64,000 nucleotides of DNA from Calothrix sp. 336/3 (GCF_000734895.2 NZ_CP011382.1:2830700-2894699), one strand, 5' to 3'. Counted from the first letter of the stretch, positions 8,424 through 18,465 are shown. The notes: generated from the sequence alone by a model not told the origin. Translations and numbers: made by a program.

Positions 8424-9899
8424 TTATCCCAGCACCCAACTTACAAGAGTCCGCACACCAAAACCTGTAGCACCAGCATTGTTATAACCGTTATCCTTAT
8501 CAGCCCAAACTGGTCCAGCAATGTCTAAATGTGCCCATGCAGGGGTATCTTTGACAAATTGTTTCAAAAATAAAGATGCCGTAATCGAACCACCGGCACG
8601 AGGTCCAGTGTTCTTCATATCCGCAATTCCTGACTTCAAACCATCAAAATACTTGTCTTCCATCGGCATTCGCCAAATTTTCTCCCCACCCTTGTCTGCT
8701 GCTTGCTCCAATTCTTTTGCTAAACCGTCATGGGGGGTAAATAAGCCGGCGATATCATCACCCAAAGCAATCACACAAGCACCTGTTAGAGTTGCCAAAT
8801 CCACCATAGCATCCACACCCAATTTATCAGCATAAACCAGGGCATCAGCCAGGGTTAAACGACCCTCAGCATCGGTGTTGTTAACTTCGATTGTTTTGCC
8901 ATTTGATGCCTTTAATATGTCTCCAGGGTGCATAGCGTGACCGCTAATCATATTTTCGGTAACGGCAGAGATGAAATGTACTTCCACATCGGGTTTGAGT
9001 TGGGCGATCGCCTTGGCTGCACCGAGGGTTGCCGCAGCTCCACCCATATCAATTTTCATGGTTTCAATACCACTACCTGCACCCTTGATATTTAAACCAC
9101 CGGAATCAAAGGTTAATCCTTTACCAATAATTGCCAGTTTTTTCCGGGGTGTACCCTGGGGTTTGTAGGTGAGGTGAATAAATTTTGGTGGTAAATCAGA
9201 AGCTTGGGCAACTCCTAAAAACGCACCCATTCCCAATTGTTCACATTCTGCTTGTTCTAAGATGGTTAATTCTAAACCATAATCCTTGGCGATCGCGGAG
9301 GCTGTGTCTGCCATAGTAATCGGTGTCACCTCATTGGCTGGTGCAGCCACTAATTGCCGTGCCAAGATCACCCCAGAGGCAATCTGGGTACCACGGGTAA
9401 TCGCTGCTTCCTGTCCCCCCAATCCCAGTAAATCAATGGTTTCTATCTGGGGAGATTTCTCTTCTGGTTCTGATTTAAAACGAGTATCTTGATATAACCC
9501 CAGTTCTATCCCTTCAGTAATTGCTTGGGCTGTGGTGGCAGCATCACCATTGTAAATTGGTAAGTAGATACCCAAGGTTTTACATTTTTGCTTCCTGGCA
9601 GATTTTGCCACAGTCGCAGCAGTTTTTCTCAAGGTTTCAGCAGTTAATCCTTCCCCTTTCCCCAAACCGACGAGAATCACCTTCCGTATAGAGGTATTAC
9701 CACTGATGCGGGTGGATATTAAACTACCAACCTTACCCTTAAATTCTTCCTCAGCAATTAGCTCGGCGATCGCACCTCCTAATTTGCCATCTAAAGCTAC
9801 TAAATCACCTGTTAATTCCGTTGTCTCTTCAAATAAGCCGACGGCTAAACCATCTCCAGTCCAGTCAAAAAGGGAGGTACTACCTGGTCTAATTTCCAT
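8424..9899 (-). CDS. pepA: Leucyl aminopeptidase (M17 family, cytosol aminopeptidase)
   Basis: 491 residues, the usual length. The C-terminal catalytic domain shows the two-metal site: [13 protein letters not shown] (Lys260, Asp265), KIDMGGAA (Asp284), and the family signature [10 protein letters not shown] (Asp343, Glu345, Arg347). It releases N-terminal residues, with preference for leucine, in protein turnover. Some relatives also bind DNA. The N-terminal domain (1-160) is the variable macro-like part. ATG at 9899. A clear hairpin terminator follows. It is monocistronic as far as can be seen. Confidence 0.96.
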   Translation of the reverse strand: MEIRPGSTSLFDWTGDGLAVGLFEETTELTGDLVALDGKLGGAIAELIAEEEFKGKVGSLISTRISGNTSIRKVILVGLGKGEGLTAETLRKTAATVAKSARKQKCKTLGIYLPIYNGDAATTAQAITEGIELGLYQDTRFKSEPEEKSPQIETIDLLGLGGQEAAITRGTQIASGVILARQLVAAPANEVTPITMADTASAIAKDYGLELTILEQAECEQLGMGAFLGVAQASDLPPKFIHLTYKPQGTPRKKLAIIGKGLTFDSGGLNIKGAGSGIETMKIDMGGAAATLGAAKAIAQLKPDVEVHFISAVTENMISGHAMHPGDILKASNGKTIEVNNTDAEGRLTLADALVYADKLGVDAMVDLATLTGACVIALGDDIAGLFTPHDGLAKELEQAADKGGEKIWRMPMEDKYFDGLKSGIADMKNTGPRAGGSITASLFLKQFVKDTPAWAHLDIAGPVWADKDNGYNNAGATGFGVRTLVSWVLG

Positions 9900-10319
9900 G
9901 TGTGCTTTTAACTATAAAAGTTCTTGTACCAGTATTGCGTAAAAATCTCGTTTTATGCATTGCTGTCATTTAGGTGTCAGATTCTTCAAGGGGAACATAA
10001 TCTCAGTTCTGAAAACCACCCTTGAGTCTGATACCAAATTGCGATCAACAATACTACCCTGTCATTGCGACTGTAGCGGAGCGTAAGGAAGCAATCTCAC
10101 CAAAACTACTACAACAGAAAGCAACTTGCTATGAATTCCCTCCTGTAAAATAGAATATAAACCTCATCCATGATCAAAAGTTGATTTTTGTCATTACAAA
10201 ATCAGGCAATAATCTCAGAATCTAGATTTACAAAGTTCTCACAATAGACAACATATAAATATCAGTTAACTACATATATAAATCCTAACAATTACAATTT
10301 ACCCAGCATAAAAGTCAGT
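9900..10319. other. Intergenic region pepA / Uma2 gene, with a REP-like piece
   Basis: 420 bp, no gene. At 10056-10097 there is CATTGCGACTGTAGCGGAGCG followed by TAAGGAAGCAATCTC, a member of the CATTGCGA...GCAATC interspersed palindrome family common in bacterial genomes. The rest is AT-rich leader for the gene at 10320. Confidence 0.5.
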
Positions 10320-10925
10320 ATGACAGCACAGTTACCCACAAATCTAGAAAACATCCCCATGGTGTTAAAGTTCCATCCAGTAATTACCATGACCGATGAC
10401 CAATTATACGAATTTTGTCAACTAAATCAAGATACACGTATCGAACGCAATGCCACAGGAGAAGTCCTATTCATGCCCCCCACAGGTTCGGAAACAGATG
10501 AGCGTAATTTTGATTTGATTGTGCAATTAGGTATATGGACAAAACAAGATGGTAGCGGCGTGGGATTTGGTTCTAGCGGTGGTTTTAGACTACCAAATGG
10601 GGCGGTACGTTCTCCCGATGCGGCTTGGATTAAAAAGACTAAATGGCTAGCAATTCCCCTGGAACAACGGAAAAAGTTTGCACCTATTTGTCCAGAGTTT
10701 GTGATTGAATTACGGTCAGAATCCGATAATTTGAACACATTAAAAAGTAAAATGTCAGAGTATCAAGAAAACGGCACTCTCCTAGGTTGGTTAATTGATA
10801 GAGTTAACCGCAAAGCTTATATTTATCGCTCTGATAATACGGTTGAGGAATTAAATCATCCCAGTACCTTGAGTGGTGAAGATATTTTACCGGGATTTAT
10901 TTTAGATTTAAGTACAATTTGGTAA
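10320..10925 (+). CDS. Uma2-family endonuclease-like protein (DUF820)
   Basis: 201 residues of the Uma2/DUF820 type, a PD-(D/E)xK nuclease-like fold amplified to many copies in cyanobacteria. Visible landmarks are MTDDQLYEFCQLN, FMPPTGSETDERN, SSGGFRLPNGAVRSPDAAW (acidic Asp), CPEFVIELRSESDNL (second acidic residue in the ExK position), and KMSEYQENGTLLGWLIDRVNRKAYIYR. Nuclease activity is predicted from fold and has rarely been shown. Starts at ATG 10320. It is single and unrelated to its neighbours, as is usual for these genes, which may spread horizontally. Confidence 0.88.
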   Translation: MTAQLPTNLENIPMVLKFHPVITMTDDQLYEFCQLNQDTRIERNATGEVLFMPPTGSETDERNFDLIVQLGIWTKQDGSGVGFGSSGGFRLPNGAVRSPDAAWIKKTKWLAIPLEQRKKFAPICPEFVIELRSESDNLNTLKSKMSEYQENGTLLGWLIDRVNRKAYIYRSDNTVEELNHPSTLSGEDILPGFILDLSTIW

Positions 10926-10970
10926 GCATTTATCTAAATATTGACTTAGCTGGTAATAAACACTAACTTA

Positions 10971-11780
10971 TCAATTGCTTGCTTCCAAACTAGTACATTT
11001 CTGAAAAACACCCTGAATAAAATTTTCTTGAGTCAGAATCTCATAGAGGTTAATATCTGTTTCTAACAAGCAAGCATGTCCACTGTGAGGCAATACTACC
11101 ATGCGAGCATCAGGGAAAATACTGGCTAATCTTTGCCCTTCGGCAACGGAAGGAAGAAGCTTATCCCCACCACTAGCAATCAATAATACTGGTTGGGTGA
11201 CTTGTTGTAGCTTATTTGCCGCTAGTTGAAACTCTCGAATTAATGATAGTCGCCACAAAACCGTCTGCGGTGGTACCGAACGCATAGTTTTAAGTAATTC
11301 CTGGCGATCACTCCCCGTCATCCGTGATAATTCTGCCAAAAACGGTAATAATCCTAAAGCTCCAATATCAAATAAAAAACTCGGTGTAAAATAAATCAGC
11401 TGCGCTCCCCATTCATACCAAGAACGCAAGTGAAAACTGGAAGCTGGATTAATTAAAATTACCTTGTCAAATAATTTAGGTGCAATTGTTGCTACTAACT
11501 GCGCTAAACAACCACCAAAGGATTCTCCACATAAATAAACTTCACGGTGAGGATTTCTGTCTAACTCCCCATCAATTAACTCTAAAGTACTGGCAGCCAA
11601 GTTTTCCCAACTAGTTAAATCATCTCGAGGAATCGCTAAACATCGTACATCAAACCCCACCTCTAATCCCCCCGTCTGCGATCGCAGTAATTGCCCCGTA
11701 CCATCCATCCCTGGTAAATAAATAAATAATGGATATTCTGGCTGCATACGTTTCGGAGTCAAAAAGCAAGGTTTGGTCAT
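10971..11780 (-). CDS. Alpha/beta hydrolase resembling the hydrolase half of plant phytyl ester synthases
   Basis: 269 residues from ATG 11780 (a TTG at 11798 and an ATG at 11747 are alternatives). The fold markers are IYLPGMDGTGQL (oxyanion loop), YLCGESFGGCLAQLVA (nucleophile Ser87 in GESFGG), LLIASGGDKLLPSVAEG (acid region) and PHSGHACLLE (catalytic His). The opening YLPGMDGTG, the RSVPPQTVLWRLSLIREF stretch and LASIFPDARMV...SGH resemble the N-terminal domain of plant PES/DGAT-like enzymes as I remember them. The next gene upstream is an acyltransferase (112 bp gap), the partner domain in the plant protein. Function as phytyl ester or galactolipid acyl hydrolase is inferred. Confidence 0.8.
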   Translation of the reverse strand: MTKPCFLTPKRMQPEYPLFIYLPGMDGTGQLLRSQTGGLEVGFDVRCLAIPRDDLTSWENLAASTLELIDGELDRNPHREVYLCGESFGGCLAQLVATIAPKLFDKVILINPASSFHLRSWYEWGAQLIYFTPSFLFDIGALGLLPFLAELSRMTGSDRQELLKTMRSVPPQTVLWRLSLIREFQLAANKLQQVTQPVLLIASGGDKLLPSVAEGQRLASIFPDARMVVLPHSGHACLLETDINLYEILTQENFIQGVFQKCTSLEASN

Positions 11781-11892
11781 TAATCCAACACAAGGCAAAA
11801 TTCAAAAGAAAATGGTTTTACTCAGCTTGTCAGCCTTTTTCGATGGTAGCTTGAATTCAGTCCTTCTGTTTCTGAAATTCATCATGAAGTTT

Positions 11893-12618
11893 TCAGTAGC
11901 AACCCAGACGCAATAACTGTGAAATCTCTCCATGGCAATATTCTGTGATTTCCGTAACTACAGCCTTTGCCTGTTTCCCTTGATACTGTTCATGGTGGTG
12001 GGATGTAATTTCATAGGGACGACCAATCAATACAGCTACACGTTGATAGATAATTAGGGGATGCCATCCCGATTGATTAAATAATGGCTCCGAAGGGTCA
12101 AACAAACTTAGTAATTTCAAAGGAACTACCGATGTTTGTACTTCCTCTAAGGAAGCAATGGCGATCGGTAAAACTGCTAAATTTTTGATGGCATTACGTA
12201 CAGCTAAATGGGCAAATCCTCGATGAAACTCCTGAATCTGGTTAGGTGCTGTAAATTTTACCATCGGTGTTGTTCCTTCCGGAAAAATTCCCACCGCATG
12301 ACGGGATTTGAGTAATGCTTGTGATTGCTGAAAAAAGCTTTGCTGACGCTGCAAATTTGCTTCTAAGGGAAAGCAACCAAATTGTTCTGTCACAATCTCC
12401 TTTAGTATAGGAACTTGCCCCATATAGTGATGGCAAGCAAAACGAATCGGAGTGGAAATTGCTGCCATCAAAACCAATGCATCCATAAAGCTACGGTGAT
12501 TACTCACCACTAATAAACTCCCTTCCCTAGGAATACGTTCTTCATAGTATTGGCATATCTTGGTGGAGAGCGCACCTAGAAGTGTACGAGAAATATCTAA
12601 GGGAGTACTAATACTCAT
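11893..12618 (-). CDS. Lysophospholipid acyltransferase family protein (PlsC-like), partner of the hydrolase
   Basis: 241 residues. The acyltransferase block I motif is NHRSFMDA (His41, Asp46; HX4D), and block III is FPEGTTPM (Glu114). No long transmembrane helix is evident, so the protein is likely peripheral. It differs from the plsC at 22.6 kb and more resembles the LPLAT domain at the C-terminus of plant phytyl ester synthases. It is followed on the same strand by the PES-like hydrolase, so the two probably form an operon. The acyl acceptor could be phytol, diacylglycerol or a lysolipid; the sequence does not tell. ATG at 12618. Confidence 0.8.
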   Translation of the reverse strand: MSISTPLDISRTLLGALSTKICQYYEERIPREGSLLVVSNHRSFMDALVLMAAISTPIRFACHHYMGQVPILKEIVTEQFGCFPLEANLQRQQSFFQQSQALLKSRHAVGIFPEGTTPMVKFTAPNQIQEFHRGFAHLAVRNAIKNLAVLPIAIASLEEVQTSVVPLKLLSLFDPSEPLFNQSGWHPLIIYQRVAVLIGRPYEITSHHHEQYQGKQAKAVVTEITEYCHGEISQLLRLGCY

Positions 12619-13400
12619 AGTGCTAGCGAATATTAACTTTACATTGCCAAATGTTACATTTATTTACAAATATTGTCACTACCTGAAGAAATAAATCCTA
12701 TCTACAGAAAGTCAGAGATTATTTGATAGAAAAATAAATACTTGAAAAGAATTAAATTTATTATTCATTCTCATGGTAAATAAGTCCTGAATAAAATAAA
12801 TTTCCCCTTGTAATCCATTTATGTAACTGAGTCATTTCTAAGCAAAATCTTAAAAATCAAAAAGTGTACAGATATTTTCTTTAAGCCTATAAGGCTTATC
12901 TATTGGCAACTGAGAATTTTTAATTAGAGAAAAATAAACAGCTAGGTCTTCTCACTTTTTTATCACTTTTGCAACCCTCGCAAAATTCATGCTCAAGCAT
13001 GAAGTATATAAATAAACTTTTGGCTTAATCCTCTTGTAAATCTGCCTGGAATCATAATGAGTCATCAGAAACTTTGCTGACCAATAGCAGATATACTTAT
13101 GTATTGTACATAGTCAATATCAGCCATAGCTTGGTTAAGTTGTAACGATTCATAGTTGAAATTTTTCCAAAAAAGGGAAAATTTTGCCTTCTTCCCGAAA
13201 ATTTAAAATTGACAGGTATCTAAGTACATACTTATGACAGAATATTTGTTCCGATTGCTGCGGTAATTTTAAATTGATTGACAATATAAATTTGTTAGTA
13301 TAAGAGCAGAACTTGAAATAACAGTGGCTGTATTATATAATTACGTGGTTTTGCTTAAAAACTCAGATAAGTATATTTAAAAAATAATTGTTGGTTTTGC
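12619..13400. other. 782-bp AT-rich gene-free region upstream of metG
   Basis: No ORF over 30 codons looks real. Its contents: a perfect inverted repeat TTCATGCT-CA-AGCATGAA at 12986-13003, and a TTGACA-like box at 13210 followed by AT-rich DNA. It separates divergent genes, so it carries both promoters. Its length exceeds what two simple promoters need. Confidence 0.5.
12986..13003. promoter_or_regulatory. Perfect 8+2+8 inverted repeat (possible operator)
   Basis: TTCATGCT-CA-AGCATGAA is palindromic with a 2-bp centre and lies in the middle of the 782-bp gene-free region. Its shape fits binding by a dimeric regulator. No terminator T-run follows. The regulator and target are unknown. Confidence 0.35.
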
Positions 13401-15002
13401 ATGAGTCTAGCGAAAAACATAGAGAAAACATTTGCTCTCACAACACCGTTATATTATGTAAACGATTTACCCCATATTGGTAGTGCTTACACAACCATAG
13501 CGGCAGATGTGACCGTGCGATTTCAAAGGTTACTAGGCAATCCTGCGCTATTGGTTACCGGAACAGATGAACACGGGCAAAAAATTCAGCGTGCGGCAGA
13601 AAGTAAAGGTAAAGCACCCCAAGAATTCGTGGATGAAATTTCTGGGGGCTTTGATACCCTATGGCATTTATTAGATATTAAGTATGATCGTTTTATTCGG
13701 ACAACCGACCCACGACATGAGGCGATCGTTAAAGAGTTCTTCCAAAGAGTTTGGGAGAAGGGAGATATTTATCTAGGTCAGCAAAAAGGTTGGTACTGCG
13801 TCTCCTGCGAGGAGTTTAAAGAAGAACGGGAACTTTTACCTGAGCATCGTTGTCCCATCCACCCCAACAAAGAAGTTGAGTGGCGAGATGAAGGTAACTA
13901 TTTTTTCCGCCTCTCTCAATATCAAAGTCAATTAGAAGAACTTTATACATCTAAGCCAGATTTTATTCAACCAGAAAGTCGCCGCAAGGAAGTCTTAAAT
14001 TTTGTTAAACAAGGTTTACAAGACTTTTCGATTTCACGGGTAAACGTCGATTGGGGATTTCCTGTACCCGCAGATTCCAAGCACACATTATATGTTTGGT
14101 TTGATGCTCTTTTGGGCTATATTACTGCCCTATTAGAGCCAGAAGCGGAACCGAATTTAGCGAATGCGGTATCTCAATGGTATCCCTTCAATCTGCATCT
14201 AATTGGTAAAGATATTCTGCGTTTTCATGCAGTTTATTGGCCCGCAATGTTGATGTCAGCAGGATTACCCTTGCCCGACAGGGTATTTGGTCATGGATTT
14301 TTAACCAAAGATGGGCAAAAAATGGGTAAAAGTATGGGCAATACCCTAGATCCCATCGCTCTAGTAAAAACCTATGGTGCGGATGCCGTTCGTTATTACT
14401 TCCTTAAGGAAATCGAATTTGGTAAGGATGGAGATTTTAATGAAGTTAGATTCATCAATGTTCTAAATGCAGATTTAGCAAACGATTTAGGTAATTTGCT
14501 GAATCGGACTTTAAACATGGTGAAAAAATACTGTGGTGGAAATTTACCCGCTATTACCAATGAAGACATTCCCAATGATAATCCTTTAAAGGCGATCGCT
14601 CTCGATTTAGGAGAGACAGTCAAAGTTGCCTATGAAAGATTAGCCTTTAATCAAGCCTGCGAAGCCATCATGACACTGGTGCAAGCCAGTAATAAATACA
14701 TTGATGACCAAGCTCCCTGGACTTTGTATAAAAAAGGACACCAAGCTTCCGTAGAGCAAGTTCTATATACAGTTTTAGAATCAGTCAGGTTAGCAGCTTA
14801 TCTCCTATCACCTGTCATCCCCAAAATTAGTAGCGATATATACCAGCAACTAGGCTTTGGTGTTGACTTTAACCTGCAAGCTGTAGCTGCTGCGAATACT
14901 CCATTCTGTACCCATGGCAAATGGGGACTACTCTCAAATCAGCAAACATTAGGTGAACCTCGTCCAATTTTTAAACGTTTGGAACTACCTCAAAACGATT
15001 AA
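13401..15002 (+). CDS. metG: Methionyl-tRNA synthetase
   Basis: 533 residues. Class I synthetase signatures: PLYYVNDLPHIGSAYTTIAA (HIGH motif as PHIG) and DGQKMGKSMGNTLDP (KMSKS as KMGKS). The zinc insert is WYCVSCEEFKEERELLPEHRCPIHPN, with CxxC and CPIH ligands. GTDEHGQKI and the ILRFHAVYWPAMLMSAGLPLP stretch complete the catalytic core. The C-terminal helical anticodon-binding domain (FNQACEAIMTLVQASNKYIDDQAPW) is present. There is no appended tRNA-binding EMAP domain, as in many cyanobacteria. Starts at ATG 13401; an inverted repeat follows at 15161-15182. Confidence 0.97.
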   Translation: MSLAKNIEKTFALTTPLYYVNDLPHIGSAYTTIAADVTVRFQRLLGNPALLVTGTDEHGQKIQRAAESKGKAPQEFVDEISGGFDTLWHLLDIKYDRFIRTTDPRHEAIVKEFFQRVWEKGDIYLGQQKGWYCVSCEEFKEERELLPEHRCPIHPNKEVEWRDEGNYFFRLSQYQSQLEELYTSKPDFIQPESRRKEVLNFVKQGLQDFSISRVNVDWGFPVPADSKHTLYVWFDALLGYITALLEPEAEPNLANAVSQWYPFNLHLIGKDILRFHAVYWPAMLMSAGLPLPDRVFGHGFLTKDGQKMGKSMGNTLDPIALVKTYGADAVRYYFLKEIEFGKDGDFNEVRFINVLNADLANDLGNLLNRTLNMVKKYCGGNLPAITNEDIPNDNPLKAIALDLGETVKVAYERLAFNQACEAIMTLVQASNKYIDDQAPWTLYKKGHQASVEQVLYTVLESVRLAAYLLSPVIPKISSDIYQQLGFGVDFNLQAVAAANTPFCTHGKWGLLSNQQTLGEPRPIFKRLELPQND

Positions 15003-15160
15003 TAATTAGTGCAGTGCTGACAATGGACAATTTACTTTCAGGGTGAGATATACAGCACTCTGAAAGCTAAATATAATTCTGTGGTCAATTGTGCAGCATG
15101 AGGGCAACAACTGAAACATAAAAAACTGTACAAACTTCCATAACAAAGCTTAAATCATGC

Positions 15161-15182
15161 AATTCCCAAATTTTCGGGAATT
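15161..15182. other. Inverted repeat upstream of the NYN-domain gene
   Basis: AATTCCC-AAATTTTC-GGGAATT: a perfect 7-bp stem with an 8-nt centre. It is 63 bp ahead of the next gene and has no T-run, so it could be a weak terminator of metG or an operator. Confidence 0.35.
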
Positions 15183-15244
15183 AATCTGTCAATCTGTAAA
15201 CCGTTATCAATTATTTTGTGTGATAAAAAATGAGGTATGAAAAT

Positions 15245-15871
15245 ATGTTGAATAACCTAGAAAACGACTCCATTTTTACGCCGGAGCAAGTCTTAGAAAA
15301 TCGAGGTCGTGTTGCAATATTTATAGACGGTTCTAATCTATTTTATGCAGCATTGCAATTAGGGATAGAAATCGATTATACAAAGTTACTTTGTCGATTG
15401 ACAGGGGGTTCGAGATTACTTCGGGCTTTTTTCTATACCGGTGTAGATAGAACCAATGAAAAACAACAAGGTTTTCTATTATGGATGCGACGTAATGGTT
15501 ATCGTGTGATTGCCAAGGATTTAGTGCAATTACCAGATGGTTCTAAGAAAGCGAACTTAGATGTGGAAATTGCCGTGGATATGATGGCATTGGTGGACTC
15601 CTATGATACCGCAGTTTTAGTAAGCGGTGATGGAGATTTGGCTTATGCAGTCAACTCTGTCAGCTATCGGGGTGTACGGGTAGAAGTCGTCAGTTTGCGA
15701 TCCATGACCAGTGATAGCTTGATTAACGTCAGCGATCGCTATATAGATTTAGAAGCTGTCAAAGAAGATATCCAAAAAACTCCCCGACAAAGTTATCCCT
15801 ACCGTCCCCTAGGAATGGAATTTCTCGAATCTTCCCGAGAGGTGGAGGGACACTTAGAAATACCAGAATAA
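15245..15871 (+). CDS. NYN-domain protein, LabA/DUF88-like
   Basis: 208 residues from ATG 15245, chosen because GAGGT lies 8 bp upstream; an ATG at 15230 would add five residues. The NYN (PIN-like) fold shows its acidic residues in FIDGSNLFYAA (Asp near residue 27), DLDVEIAVDM-type segment KANLDVEIAVDMMAL, and VLVSGDGDLAYAV. These residues form a metal site typical of ribonucleases. The family includes LabA, which acts in circadian output in Synechococcus; whether this copy does so cannot be read from sequence. It is closely followed by the lptC-like gene (47 bp), suggesting co-transcription. Confidence 0.85.
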   Translation: MLNNLENDSIFTPEQVLENRGRVAIFIDGSNLFYAALQLGIEIDYTKLLCRLTGGSRLLRAFFYTGVDRTNEKQQGFLLWMRRNGYRVIAKDLVQLPDGSKKANLDVEIAVDMMALVDSYDTAVLVSGDGDLAYAVNSVSYRGVRVEVVSLRSMTSDSLINVSDRYIDLEAVKEDIQKTPRQSYPYRPLGMEFLESSREVEGHLEIPE

Positions 15872-15918
15872 CCCAGTTGCAGAGTGGAGATAGATATACT
15901 GAAGTCCAATTAATAAAT

Positions 15919-17112
15919 ATGACAATAAGAAAAAACTTTTTTCCCGTACTTTTGCCATATCCATCTTCCTCTGCTGCTTCCCCTTTCCTATCCTTAGTTC
16001 TGTGTTTTTTACTGCTATTGATCACTGCTTGCAGCAGTCAAACTCAGACAGCAAAACAGCCTCAAGATAACACTCCTGGAGAAACTGACAGTAAGCTCAC
16101 CGTCTATGGTGGAATTCTAGAACAGTTCGACGAAGTGGGACGACCGATTTGGAGTGTGAAAGCAAAACAGGCAAGATACACAGAAGAAAAAGAAATTGGT
16201 CAGGTAGATCAACCCTATGGGGAACTTTATCAAGATGGAAAAGTAGTCTACCAAATTACAGCCGAAAAAGCAGACATTCAACAGAATGGTCAACAATTAT
16301 TTTTAAAGGGAAAAATATTTGCCAAGGATCCACGCAACGGCATCATGTTGTATGGTAACGAGTTAGAATGGCGACCAAAAGAAGATTTATTGATTCTGCG
16401 CGACAGAATTAATGGACAACATAAACAACTTCAGGCGATCGCCAAAGAAGCAAAAGTTAAAACCAGGGAACAACGCATCGATTTTTCTGGGGGAGTCCTA
16501 GCAAATTCTGCCGATCCTCCCTTACAAATTCGCACAGAACACCTGATTTGGAAAATTAAAGACCAGAAATTAATTGGCGATCGCCCCGTACAAATCGACC
16601 ATTATAAAAATAAGCAAGTAACCGATAGAGGTAGGGGAGATAGTGCAGAAATCAACCTTAAAACCAAAATCGCCACTATCAATAAAAACTCCCAAATTGA
16701 ATTACTCGATCCACCCATGCAAATTGCCAGTAATGCAATGACATGGAACCTGAATACCGAAACAGTCAAGAGCAATACCCCTGTACGTGTGTTCCATAAA
16801 GCCGAAAATGTCACAGTTACAGGCAATCAAGGGGAATTAAAAATACCGCAGAAAACAGTATATCTCACAGGTAATGTCAACGGGGTGGGACAAAAAGGAC
16901 AGTCAATCCAATCCGATAACCTTACCTGGTATCTTGACCGGAAAATCGTAGAAGCCCAAGGCAATGTCACCTATCGCCAAGTTAACCCACCCATGACCTT
17001 TAATGGAGACAAAGCCCAAGGAAATATTCAAACAGAAAACATCGTTGTCAAGGCAGGAAATACAGGCAAAAGGGTAATCACAGAAATTATTCCCCAGGAG
17101 AAGATTCCATAA
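15919..17112 (+). CDS. lptC: LptC-like lipopolysaccharide export lipoprotein
   Basis: 397 residues from ATG 15919; a weaker start at 15877 would add 14. The N-terminus carries a hydrophobic segment ending in LLITACSS, a lipobox with Cys38 as the lipidated residue. The rest is predicted beta-jellyroll: KLTVYGGILEQFDEVGRPIWSV-type segments, repeated AEKADI/GKIFAKDPRNG motifs, and further OstA-like repeats (LTGNVNGVGQ, AQGNVTYRQVNPPMTFNG). LptC moves LPS from the inner-membrane LptBFG to periplasmic LptA. The chain is about twice the length of the E. coli protein, as in cyanobacterial forms that seem to merge LptC- and LptA-like parts (inference). Confidence 0.85.
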   Translation: MTIRKNFFPVLLPYPSSSAASPFLSLVLCFLLLLITACSSQTQTAKQPQDNTPGETDSKLTVYGGILEQFDEVGRPIWSVKAKQARYTEEKEIGQVDQPYGELYQDGKVVYQITAEKADIQQNGQQLFLKGKIFAKDPRNGIMLYGNELEWRPKEDLLILRDRINGQHKQLQAIAKEAKVKTREQRIDFSGGVLANSADPPLQIRTEHLIWKIKDQKLIGDRPVQIDHYKNKQVTDRGRGDSAEINLKTKIATINKNSQIELLDPPMQIASNAMTWNLNTETVKSNTPVRVFHKAENVTVTGNQGELKIPQKTVYLTGNVNGVGQKGQSIQSDNLTWYLDRKIVEAQGNVTYRQVNPPMTFNGDKAQGNIQTENIVVKAGNTGKRVITEIIPQEKIP

Positions 17113-17139
17113 TCCCTAATTCATACCCTTGCTCCCAAA

Positions 17140-18465
17140 TCAACCCTTAAACAGTACCTCGTTCCGTTCTCCTTGACCAAACTTGGGTAGAGACTTACTC
17201 GCAGCATCATGGGGTGTGATACTAGCAGGTATGACATCCGATACCTGTAGCTGCTTGAGGAGACTTTGAAGCAATTTATCCTGCTCAGAACGGAAAGCCG
17301 TAACACCCACACCTCGGTTGATAATTGCAAACCAAACTAAACCGCGATCGCGAGTTGGCATGACTCCAGCCAAAGCACTCACACTATTCAACGTCCCAGT
17401 TTTAAAAATCGTGGCATTGGGCATATTTCTGCCATGGGTTGTTCCCCGTTTATCTACCCCAAAAGTCGGGAATAAATCAGCCAAGGTAATTTTTTGAGCA
17501 AAAGCCGCTTTTTGCAGCGCCATCAGCATTGCACAGGCAGCACGGGGAGAAATTTTGTTATCCACACCTAAACCAGAACCATTGATTAATTGAATTTCTC
17601 CAGGGGGAACATTCGCTACCTGGGCGGCAGTTGCTTGCACCACAGCATGTCCTCCGACTAAATCAGCCAAACGCTGGGCAATTTCATTATTGCTGTAAAC
17701 ATTCATCTCTCGGATAATTAGCTTCAGAGGCAGAGAATAATGGCGTACCAGCAAACTTTGTTGAGGATTCGGCTGGGTTTCCACCTTCACAGTCCCCGTA
17801 ATTACCACCTGGGGTTTCGGCGTTCCCTTAGGCATTAAGGAATAAGAATATACCGCCGGACGAGTCCAAGCACCAGAATTCATTGCTTCTTTCAGAGCGG
17901 TGCCAGCAACCTGGGGATTAGGCATAAAATTCATCATGAAATTGCCCGTAACCACCAAATTACCCTTAACCTGCTTGATACCCATCTTATTCAAGGTATT
18001 ACCCAGGGCGATCGCCTCTTCCCAGACAAACATCGGATCGCCACCACTGGTAATAATTAAATCGCCGTGTAGTATCCCTTTGTCAATTTTGCCCGTAGTC
18101 CCCACCAAAGTTTGAAATCGATGTTCAGAACCAAAGGTTTTTAACGCCACCAAGGAAGTAGCTATCTTAGTCAAAGAAGCAGCAGGTAGAGGTACAGTTC
18201 CTTGATGATTAGCCATTAACATTGGTCCAGACTGCAACCAAATTCCCTGATTAGCAGCCAGATTAGCAGGTACTAACTTCGTAGTACTCAAACCCTTCAA
18301 GTATTGCTGTACTGTCGTCACTCCTATGGGACTGGGGTCTGGAGCCACAACTAAACCGGGACTAATCTGCCAGGTTAACACATCCAGAGCATCTACAGGC
18401 TTCATTTGCACTCCAGCCATCTCCAACCACACAGAAACCAAACCTGAACCGACTAATTCCAGCAT
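17140..18465 (-). CDS. dacB: D-alanyl-D-alanine carboxypeptidase / endopeptidase (PBP4, S13 family)
   Basis: 441 residues. All three penicillin-binding motifs are present: SxxK as SLTK (Ser97, Lys100), SxN as SNN (258-260), and KTG at 355-357 in FKTGTLNSVSALAG. The large insert between SxxK and SxN is typical of S13 enzymes. It trims pentapeptide stems and cuts peptidoglycan cross-links in the periplasm. The N-terminus (MLELVGSGLVSVWLEMAG) is mildly hydrophobic but not a textbook signal peptide, so export is assumed from family. The gene converges on lptC with a 27-bp gap. Confidence 0.93.
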   Translation of the reverse strand: MLELVGSGLVSVWLEMAGVQMKPVDALDVLTWQISPGLVVAPDPSPIGVTTVQQYLKGLSTTKLVPANLAANQGIWLQSGPMLMANHQGTVPLPAASLTKIATSLVALKTFGSEHRFQTLVGTTGKIDKGILHGDLIITSGGDPMFVWEEAIALGNTLNKMGIKQVKGNLVVTGNFMMNFMPNPQVAGTALKEAMNSGAWTRPAVYSYSLMPKGTPKPQVVITGTVKVETQPNPQQSLLVRHYSLPLKLIIREMNVYSNNEIAQRLADLVGGHAVVQATAAQVANVPPGEIQLINGSGLGVDNKISPRAACAMLMALQKAAFAQKITLADLFPTFGVDKRGTTHGRNMPNATIFKTGTLNSVSALAGVMPTRDRGLVWFAIINRGVGVTAFRSEQDKLLQSLLKQLQVSDVIPASITPHDAASKSLPKFGQGERNEVLFKG

